Assembly (NCBI GenBank): GCA_022822575.1 | Contig: JAJEBJ010000047.1 | Span: 1 to 5,858 of the forward strand | Reading direction: 5' to 3' | From: Alphaproteobacteria bacterium | GTDB lineage: Bacteria; Pseudomonadota; Alphaproteobacteria; SP197 | Length of the DNA: 5,858 bases | In this document: one piece after another, positions 1 to 4,882 of the stretch | Numbering within the stretch: position 1 is the first letter of the stretch | Layout of the letters: each line of letters opens with the position of its first letter | Notes under the pieces: generated by a model | Database searches by the model: none | The model's input: only the letters and a program-made list of their open reading frames with translations | What the model was told of the DNA's origin: nothing | Position numbers and translations under genes: made by a program

Positions 1-291
1 GGCCGCCTGATGGTCCATCGCCTCGCCGAGGCCATCGATGAAGGCGAAGACGTCAAGATCCAGCACGCCATGTGCTCCATGGCGAAGCTCTATTGTTCGG
101 AAATGGCCAATCGGGTGGCTGACCGGGCGGTGCAGATCTTCGGTGGCCGTGGCTACATGCGCGAATACGCGGCAGAGAGATTCTATCGGAAACTGCGGGT
201 GGAGCGGATCTGGGAAGGGACCAGTGAAATCCAGCGCATGATCATCGCTCACAACCTGGCCCGACGTGGCCAGGACGCGCTGATCGGCTGA
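1..291 (+). CDS. Acyl-CoA dehydrogenase, C-terminal part (5' truncated by window edge)
   Basis: This is the C-terminal end of a flavin-dependent acyl-CoA dehydrogenase, which introduces an alpha-beta double bond into an acyl-CoA thioester and passes electrons to ETF. Frame 1 is open from the first base, so the gene begins upstream, and about 96 residues of a usual 380-400 are visible. The visible part is the C-terminal helical domain. It holds the second family signature (QIFGGRGYMREY, nt 133-168) and the RIWEGTSEIQR motif (nt 205-237). The Glu of EGTS, codon 214-216, aligns with the catalytic base Glu376 of medium-chain acyl-CoA dehydrogenase. One small deviation is Lys in FYRKLRVE, where an acidic residue is common. 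The TGA stop is at 289-291, and the phosphodiesterase gene starts 5 bp later, so the two are probably co-transcribed. Substrate chain length or branching cannot be read from this fragment. The family is certain; the specific function is unknown. Confidence 0.95.
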   Translation, partial: GRLMVHRLAEAIDEGEDVKIQHAMCSMAKLYCSEMANRVADRAVQIFGGRGYMREYAAERFYRKLRVERIWEGTSEIQRMIIAHNLARRGQDALIG

Positions 292-296
292 ACGGA

Positions 297-1043
297 ATGA
301 TCGATCTTCCACCGGTCATCGGCCACCGCGGTGTGGCGGCGAAGGCTCCGGAAAACACCCTGGGGGGATTGGCACGCGCCGCCGAGGAAGGTCTGGAGTG
401 GGTGGAGTTCGATGTCCGTCTTGCCGGCGACGATGTCCCGGTGGTGCTGCATGATCGCAGTCTTCTTCGAACCACCGGTGTCGACCGGCTGATCGACGAG
501 GTGCGCAGCACGGATCTCGGCGCCCTCGACGCCGGAAGCTGGTTTGACTCCGTGTGGTCGGGGGAGCGGGTGCCGACTCTGGTCCAGGCGGTCGATGCCT
601 GCATTGTCCTGGGCCTGACCCCCAATGTGGAAATCAAGGCCGACGGCGGTGGTCTCATGACACTGGCGCGGCGCGTGACAGGCATCATCCGCAGCCGGTG
701 GCCTGCCGGACGGCAGCGCCCTCTGGTGTCAAGCTTCAGTCTCAGAGTTCTCTATCATGCCCGCCTCGCCGGGTATCGCTGGCCACTCGCCCTGGTGATG
801 GGACGCCGTCTGCGCCGGCTCTGGTCCTGGCATGCGTCCCTTCTCGGCTGCGCCAGCATTCACGTTGATCCGTCTCTGGCCACCCCGGAACTCATCTCCC
901 GCGTCCATCGCCGAGGCCGGCGCGTTGCCGTCTATACGGTGAATTGTGCCGAGGAAGCGCAGGCGCTCTTGAATTCCGGTGTCGATTCGATTGTCAGTGA
1001 CACTTCCGGTTTCCACCGGACCAGAAGGGAAGACGAACCATGA
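297..1043 (+). CDS. ugpQ: Glycerophosphodiester phosphodiesterase, UgpQ-like
   Basis: This 248-residue protein should hydrolyse glycerophosphodiesters (deacylated phospholipid headgroups) to sn-glycerol 3-phosphate and an alcohol. It shows the GDPD TIM-barrel motifs in order: GHRG with the catalytic His10, PENT at 18-21, EFD with metal ligands Glu37 and Asp39, HD with the second catalytic His52, DAGSWF at 78-83 and NVEIK with metal ligand Glu112 at 110-114. Further on are SSFS at 145-148, GCASIH at 184-189, YTVN at 213-216 and GVDSIVSD at 228-235. The length and these blocks match E. coli UgpQ (about 247 residues) closely. No signal peptide or membrane segment is seen, so it is probably cytoplasmic like UgpQ and unlike periplasmic GlpQ. 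The ATG at 297 has only a weak upstream purine stretch and lies 5 bp after the acyl-CoA dehydrogenase stop. The TGA overlaps the next gene's ATG as ATGA at 1040-1043, which suggests coupled translation. The product could feed the convergent GlpD. The usual UgpBAEC transporter genes are not in the window. Confidence 0.93.
   Translation: MIDLPPVIGHRGVAAKAPENTLGGLARAAEEGLEWVEFDVRLAGDDVPVVLHDRSLLRTTGVDRLIDEVRSTDLGALDAGSWFDSVWSGERVPTLVQAVDACIVLGLTPNVEIKADGGGLMTLARRVTGIIRSRWPAGRQRPLVSSFSLRVLYHARLAGYRWPLALVMGRRLRRLWSWHASLLGCASIHVDPSLATPELISRVHRRGRRVAVYTVNCAEEAQALLNSGVDSIVSDTSGFHRTRREDEP
1023..1030 (+). promoter_or_regulatory. Ribosome binding site of the dihydroorotase-like gene
   Basis: The purine-rich AGAAGGGA lies inside the end of the phosphodiesterase gene, 9 bases before the ATG at 1040. 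It supports that start, which overlaps the upstream TGA as ATGA. It is the clearest Shine-Dalgarno-like site on this strand. Confidence 0.6.
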
Positions 1044-2365
1044 ATGAGACTTTCGATCTTGTCGTCACCGGTGGCCAGGTGATGACCCCCGCCGGACGAC
1101 GCCAGGCGGATGTGGCCATCACCGACGGCCGCATTGCCGCCATCGGTGATGTGCCGTCAACTGCGGCCGGCGCCTCACTCGATGCACGCGGACTGACGGT
1201 CCTCCCCGGTATCATCGATACCCAGGTGCACTTTCGCGAGCCCGGACACGAGGAGAAGGAGGATCTTGCCAACGGGTCACGTTCAGCCGTCGCCGGCGGC
1301 GTGGTCGCCGTCTTCGAGATGCCGAACACCAACCCGCCGACGACGACGCCTGCGGCCCTGGAGGACAAGCTCGAGAGGGCCCGCGGCATGTGGTGCGATC
1401 ACGCGTTCTTCGCCGGCGCCAGCGATGACAATCACGATGGGCTGGCCGAGCTGGAACTCCACGCCGGTTGTTGCGGCGTCAAGATCTTCATGGGGAGTTC
1501 CACAGGCAGCCTGCTGGTCGCCGACGACGCTGCACTCGCATCCGTCCTGCGATCCGGCAGACGGCGCGTCGCCATCCACGCCGAGGACGAGTTCCGTCTT
1601 GCCGAGCGCCGCCATCTGGCGGTCGAGGCGGGACATCCAAGAGCGCATCCAGTCTGGCGGGATGTCGAGACGGCGCTGCGGGCCACACGGCGCATCGTGA
1701 CCCTGGCTCGCGATGCGGCACGGCCGATCCATGTTCTCCACGTGACGACTGCCGAGGAGATTGCATTTCTTGGCAGCGCCAGGGATATCGCAACCGTGGA
1801 ACTGCTGCCCCAGCATCTCACCCTCGCGGCCCCGGACTGCTATGAGCGCCTGGGCGGCTTCGCCCAGGTCAACCCACCAATTCGCGATTCCCGTCACAGG
1901 GACGCCCTCTGGCACGGGATCGACCAGGGGGTCGTCGATGTGGTGGGATCAGATCACGCGCCGCATACGGCCAAGGAGAAACAGCGGCCCTATCCGGACA
2001 CGCCGGGCGGCATGCCGGGTGTCGAGACGCTCCTGCCGCTCCTGCTGAACCACGTGTCCGAGGGACGCCTGACTCTCGAGCGCCTGGTCGACCTCCTGTG
2101 TTACGGACCCCAGAGAATCTACAACATCCGTGGCAAGGGCCGTATCGCCGTCGGATACGACGGGGATCTGACTCTGGTCGATCTGAAGGAAACGCGCACG
2201 ATCAGCCATGCCGGGCAGCATGCCAAGTGTGGCTGGACGGCCTACGACGGCATGACGGTCACCGGTTGGCCGCGTGCTACCGTGATCCGCGGACACGTGG
2301 CCATGCGCGACGGCGAGATCATCGGCACGCCCATGGGCCGGCCCGTTCGCTTCTGGGATACCTGA
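1040..2365 (+). CDS. Dihydroorotase-family cyclic amidohydrolase (PyrC/AllB-like, noncanonical HxH)
   Basis: This 441-residue member of the amidohydrolase superfamily belongs to the class I dihydroorotase/allantoinase/dihydropyrimidinase group, which opens cyclic amides such as dihydroorotate with bound zinc. Visible motifs are the N-terminal beta-sandwich strand, PGIID at 56-60, HFREPG at 64-69, MPNTNPPT at 94-101, KIFMGSSTGSLLV at 148-160, IHAED at 179-183, HVLHVTT at 231-237, PQHLTL at 257-262, NPPIR at 278-282 and GSDHAPHT at 303-310. The C-terminal KGRIAVGYDGDLTLVD closes the sandwich domain. Candidate metal ligands are His64, Lys148 (possibly carbamylated), His180, His234 and Asp305. 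The usual HxH reads Gln62-Val-His64, so the first ligand is replaced. Many alphaproteobacterial proteins annotated as dihydroorotase appear, from memory, to share this DTQVHFREPG form, so it may mark a subfamily. No other pyrimidine gene is nearby, and the true substrate may not be dihydroorotate. A good ribosome binding site and the ATGA overlap support the start. Confidence 0.9.
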   Translation: MNETFDLVVTGGQVMTPAGRRQADVAITDGRIAAIGDVPSTAAGASLDARGLTVLPGIIDTQVHFREPGHEEKEDLANGSRSAVAGGVVAVFEMPNTNPPTTTPAALEDKLERARGMWCDHAFFAGASDDNHDGLAELELHAGCCGVKIFMGSSTGSLLVADDAALASVLRSGRRRVAIHAEDEFRLAERRHLAVEAGHPRAHPVWRDVETALRATRRIVTLARDAARPIHVLHVTTAEEIAFLGSARDIATVELLPQHLTLAAPDCYERLGGFAQVNPPIRDSRHRDALWHGIDQGVVDVVGSDHAPHTAKEKQRPYPDTPGGMPGVETLLPLLLNHVSEGRLTLERLVDLLCYGPQRIYNIRGKGRIAVGYDGDLTLVDLKETRTISHAGQHAKCGWTAYDGMTVTGWPRATVIRGHVAMRDGEIIGTPMGRPVRFWDT

Positions 2366-2554
2366 CACATGCATCAGGCACCCCATGGCAAGCGTTCGTG
2401 GCCGCTGCAAGATTGACCGCGTTGGGAGGTTTGGCCGCCTGTTCAAAGCAATCGTCGACCGGCGTGAGGGTTCCTTCAATCAGAGGTACTTTGGAGCATG
2501 CTCGTGTTTGGCTTGAGCCGGTATCAGTCTCGACGATCGTCATCAGAACAGTAG

Positions 2555-2614
2555 AAGAGTCAGTCCGTGAATTCGGGAATGGACTCTTGCGGTTCTTGGG
2601 TTCCCCTCGAATTC
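2555..2614. repeat. Two interlocking inverted repeats
   Basis: The first repeat is a perfect 7-base pair, AAGAGTC at 2555-2561 and GACTCTT at 2582-2588. The second is GAATTCGGGAA at 2569-2579 against TTCCCCTCGAATTC at 2601-2614, giving 11 paired bases with a 3-base bulge. The left arm of the second lies in the loop of the first, so as RNA they would be either mutually exclusive or pseudoknotted. A single 7-base inverted repeat is expected about once by chance in a gap this size, so function is unproven. Confidence 0.35.
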
Positions 2615-2734
2615 AAGAAGCAAACCGTTGCCGGATGCGGGCACCTTGAGACAGGGAGTGTTTTGCCAACATTCGGCAGCGACGAGTTTCAGTCCCATCA
2701 ATTGGATGTGATACCCCGTGTCAAGGTGGCGATT

Positions 2735-2765
2735 GGCAGGACACCGATCTCCACCGGGTCCTGTC
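2735..2765. terminator. Hairpin downstream of glpD, possible transcript end without T-tract
   Basis: GGCAGGAC at 2735-2742 pairs with GTCCTGTC at 2758-2765. CCG at 2744-2746 pairs with CGG at 2755-2757, leaving one bulged A and an 8-base loop. One pair is a G-T wobble read on plus, which becomes a C-A mismatch on minus. It lies about 60 bases past the glpD stop and about 370 past the dihydroorotase-like stop. No T-run follows on either strand, so it is not a classical intrinsic terminator. It could instead stabilise an RNA 3' end or be incidental. Confidence 0.3.
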
Positions 2766-2826
2766 GGCACTGATTCCATGGTTCTCCGCGCCAGGACAGA
2801 TTCGCGCCAAGCCGATTCCCTGTCTT

Positions 2827-4365
2827 CTACCGTAGCGTGGGTGTGTAGTGGCTGGTCATCCATGCATCGAGGTGCCGGTATGTGGCGGCATCGACCTTGA
2901 GGCCGAGTCTTGTGCGGCGGTCAAGGACATCCTCGGCGGACCGTGCCCACTCATTGGCCATCAGGTAGGTTACTTCCGCCTCGTGAAGACCGGCGCCGAA
3001 CTCCTCCCCGAGATCGCTGTGATCATGCATGTCTTCGAGTACGCGGACGGCACGACTACCGTAGCGGCGGGCGAGGTGACGGGCAAGAGTCTCGGGCAGC
3101 CAGTCGTGCGCCGAACGCATCTGCCTCACGCAGTCATCCAGTCCCGAATCTCCGATGTTCTCGCCACCTGGCAAACGGGCACGTGCAGTCCAGCGTGGTC
3201 CCGCACCAGGCAGCCAGGGTCTGAGCTTTTCCAGGGCGTGTTCGGCCAGTCTGCGGAAGGTCGTGATCTTTCCGCCGAAGATGCTGAGCATCGGTGCCTT
3301 GCCATCGGCGACATCCAGATCGAAAGCATAGTCTCGCGTCACCGCGCTGGGATCGAGGGTATCGTCATCATGGAGCGAGCGAACGCCTGAGAATGTCGTC
3401 ACGATGTCGTCAGGCCCCGGCGGATCGGCAAAGTAGCGATTCAGTGCCCGCAGCAGGTAGGCCACTTCGTCGTCATCCATTGAGACGTCCTCAGGCCTGC
3501 CTTCGAAGGGAATATCGGTGGTGCCGACCAGCGCGAAATCACCTTCAAACGGATTGACGAAGACAACGCGACCGTCGTCATTCTGAATCAGGTAGCCCTG
3601 CTCGCCTGACCAGAATTTTCGTGTCACGAGGTGGCTGCCCTTCACGAGGCGGACCTTCAGTGTCGTGTTGCGGCCGGCAATCCTGGTGATCACATCCTCG
3701 ACCCAGGGGCCCGTCGCGTTGACCAGAGCGCGCGCGCGGACTTCGAACTGCCTGCCTGTGGCGCCGTCCTCCATCCGTACCCGCCAAGCATTGTCCTCAC
3801 GTATCGCGTCGACGCAGGCAGTGCGTGTCAGGATCCGAGCTCCGCGCTCAGCGGCATCGACCGCAGAGAGGACCACGAGTCGTGAATCATCGACCCAGCA
3901 GTCCGAATACTCGTAGGCAACGCGGTACCGGGTCTTCAGCGGTGCTCCTTCCGGAGCATGGCAAAGATTGATGGTCCGAGTACCTGGCAGTCTTCGCCTC
4001 TTGCCCAGGGTGTCGTAAAGGAGGAGGCCGATCCGGACAAGCCACCGCGACCGGTCACCGGAACCCTGTGGCATCACGAAGCGCCGTGGCTGCACGATAT
4101 GCGGTGCCGATTCCAGAAGCACCTCACGTTCGACGAGCGCCTCGCGTACCAAGCGAAACTCGAAGTGCTCGAGATAGCGCAGACCACCGTGAATCAACTT
4201 GCCCGAACGGGAACTGGTGCCCTCCGCGAGGTCCCCCTTCTCTGACAGCACGACGGAGAGGCCGCGGCCTGCCGCATCGCGGGCAATGCCGACGCCATTG
4301 ATTCCCCCGCCAATGACGACGAGGTCGACCTCACCGGCCTCGCGTTGAGTCTGCTTCACGACCAC
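2827..4365 (-). CDS. glpD: FAD-dependent glycerol-3-phosphate dehydrogenase (GlpD family; EryB-like role possible)
   Basis: This protein of about 512 residues matches the GlpD family, peripheral membrane flavoenzymes that oxidise sn-glycerol 3-phosphate to dihydroxyacetone phosphate and reduce quinone. The N-terminal FAD-binding motif VIGGGINGVGIARDAAGRG begins near residue 17. It is followed by an acidic residue at the end of strand 2 (Glu42) and the family block GTSSRSGKLIHGGLRYLE at 49-66. Later blocks are YSDCWVDDSRL, VNATGPWV, VKGSH, SGVRSL near 326, SIFGGKITTFRR near 361 and the C-terminal helical domain with DVLDRRTRLGL near 479. Length fits E. coli GlpD (501). The frame has no ATG near the expected start. 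GTG at 4365, 7 bases past the upstream stop, is chosen by domain length; GTG at 4398 (523 residues) or 4359 is possible, and none has a clear Shine-Dalgarno. The frame's extension to 4581 overlaps the upstream gene and is not family sequence. Because the operon kinase is not glycerol-kinase-like, the substrate could be another polyol phosphate, as for EryB. Confidence 0.92.
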   Translation of the reverse strand: MVVKQTQREAGEVDLVVIGGGINGVGIARDAAGRGLSVVLSEKGDLAEGTSSRSGKLIHGGLRYLEHFEFRLVREALVEREVLLESAPHIVQPRRFVMPQGSGDRSRWLVRIGLLLYDTLGKRRRLPGTRTINLCHAPEGAPLKTRYRVAYEYSDCWVDDSRLVVLSAVDAAERGARILTRTACVDAIREDNAWRVRMEDGATGRQFEVRARALVNATGPWVEDVITRIAGRNTTLKVRLVKGSHLVTRKFWSGEQGYLIQNDDGRVVFVNPFEGDFALVGTTDIPFEGRPEDVSMDDDEVAYLLRALNRYFADPPGPDDIVTTFSGVRSLHDDDTLDPSAVTRDYAFDLDVADGKAPMLSIFGGKITTFRRLAEHALEKLRPWLPGAGPRWTARARLPGGENIGDSGLDDCVRQMRSAHDWLPETLARHLARRYGSRAVRVLEDMHDHSDLGEEFGAGLHEAEVTYLMANEWARSAEDVLDRRTRLGLKVDAATYRHLDAWMTSHYTPTLR

Positions 4366-4372
4366 GTTCGCG

Positions 4373-4882
4373 TCAGCAGGTACTGAGCGGTCGCTCACCC
4401 GAAAGAAAGCGACGCACCTCTTCGGCACCCCCGGCGGCCGCGATTCGCACGGTCCTGATCGATGCGCCGGCGATGTGCGGCGCAAGGAAGACCTTCGCAC
4501 GGTTGAGCAGCGGCGAGTCGAAGGGAATCGATTCAACCGCGAAGGTCTCGAGCGCAGCGCCCCCCAAGTGCCCGCTGGCAAGTGCGCGATCGAGGGCGTC
4601 GCAATCCGCCAGTGACCCGCGGGCAGCGTTCACGAAGAAAGCGTCACACTTCGTCGCCAGGATCTCAGCGCCACCGATCCTGGCAACTGTGTCCTCAGCC
4701 GTACCCATGAACTTCCGAAGCCGACTGAGGTTCGTGAAACCGTACCCGTACACTACGGGATCGTCGGGCCATGGCAGGGTATGGGAATGAACTTTGATGC
4801 TTTCGCCGCAGGCCCGTCTCAGCGCCTGATCGAAGACTTCCGGAGCCATGAAACGATCCCCGATGATGGCCACCTCCGTCAT
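4373..4882 (-). CDS. 2-Hydroxyacid dehydrogenase-like protein with large internal deletion
   Basis: This 169-residue product joins the two ends of a D-isomer-specific 2-hydroxyacid dehydrogenase. Residues 1-78 look like the start of the substrate domain (MTEVAIIGDRF onward, PWPDDP at 37-42). Residues 79-169 match the end of the family: FFVNAARGSL at 82-91, GHLGGAALETFAVE at 104-117, APHIAGAS at 134-141 and a closing AAEEVRR-like helix. Arg88, Glu117 and His136 align with the catalytic Arg/Glu/His of the family (Arg240, Glu269, His292 in E. coli SerA). Family members are usually 310-350 residues. The missing 150-180 residues include the NAD-binding GxGxxG, and the join lies near nt 4648/4649. 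The reading frame is kept. The ATG overlaps the kinase stop as ATGA at 4879-4882, with GGGTGAG 5 bases upstream. Without the nucleotide site it should not work as a dehydrogenase. It may be a decaying gene, a relic with another role, or an assembly collapse. Family assignment is strong; function is doubtful. Confidence 0.8.
   Translation of the reverse strand: MTEVAIIGDRFMAPEVFDQALRRACGESIKVHSHTLPWPDDPVVYGYGFTNLSRLRKFMGTAEDTVARIGGAEILATKCDAFFVNAARGSLADCDALDRALASGHLGGAALETFAVESIPFDSPLLNRAKVFLAPHIAGASIRTVRIAAAGGAEEVRRFLSGERPLSTC

Larger units (their letters stand above)
2366..2826. other. Intergenic gap between convergent genes, no recognisable gene
   Basis: This 461-bp stretch lies between the stop of the dihydroorotase-like gene and the stop of glpD. 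A hand count gives about 54% GC over 2461-2760, against 67% in one sampled coding line (1141-1200). Open frames here are short and resemble no family I know. They include a 43-codon plus-strand frame at 2385-2516, rich in Arg and Lys, with a weak AGG 6 bases upstream, and a minus-strand frame that runs out of phase into glpD. The stretch contains a 10-base palindrome (2532-2541), two interlocking inverted repeats (2555-2614) and a longer hairpin (2735-2765). It probably holds the 3' untranslated ends of both operons, and it may be decayed DNA or an old insertion. I see no tRNA or transposase motif. Confidence 0.6.

Noticed and set aside
242..688. 148-codon minus-strand frame opposite the phosphodiesterase gene
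   Set aside because: It shows Arg/Ser/Thr-rich shadow composition and no motifs, and it lies opposite a well-supported gene.
1283..1915. 210-codon minus-strand frame inside the dihydroorotase-like gene
   Set aside because: It is antisense to a gene with strong motifs throughout, resembles no family, and long antisense frames are common in high-GC DNA.
2361..2378. CCTGA...TCAGG hairpin over the dihydroorotase-like stop codon as a terminator
   Set aside because: The stem has only five pairs, the loop is eight bases, and no T-run follows; it is within chance expectation.
1949..2479. 176-codon minus-strand frame covering the end of the dihydroorotase-like gene and the start of the gap
   Set aside because: Most of it is antisense to conserved coding sequence, and the remainder resembles nothing known.
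2366..2826. tRNA or insertion-sequence remnant in the gap
   Set aside because: I found no tRNA T-arm/anticodon arrangement, no paired terminal repeats with a target duplication, and no transposase motif in any frame.
2543..2863. 106-codon minus-strand frame in the gap, starting inside glpD
   Set aside because: It overlaps the end of glpD in another phase, has no clear ribosome site, and shows no family resemblance.
2848..3390. 180-codon plus-strand frame opposite glpD
   Set aside because: It is a shadow of the GlpD C-terminal coding sequence with no motifs of its own.
4366..4581. N-terminal extension of the glpD frame to an ATG at 4581
   Set aside because: It overlaps the upstream gene almost entirely. 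Its residues are Arg/Ser/Pro-rich, typical of an out-of-frame reading, and the GlpD family starts just before the FAD motif.
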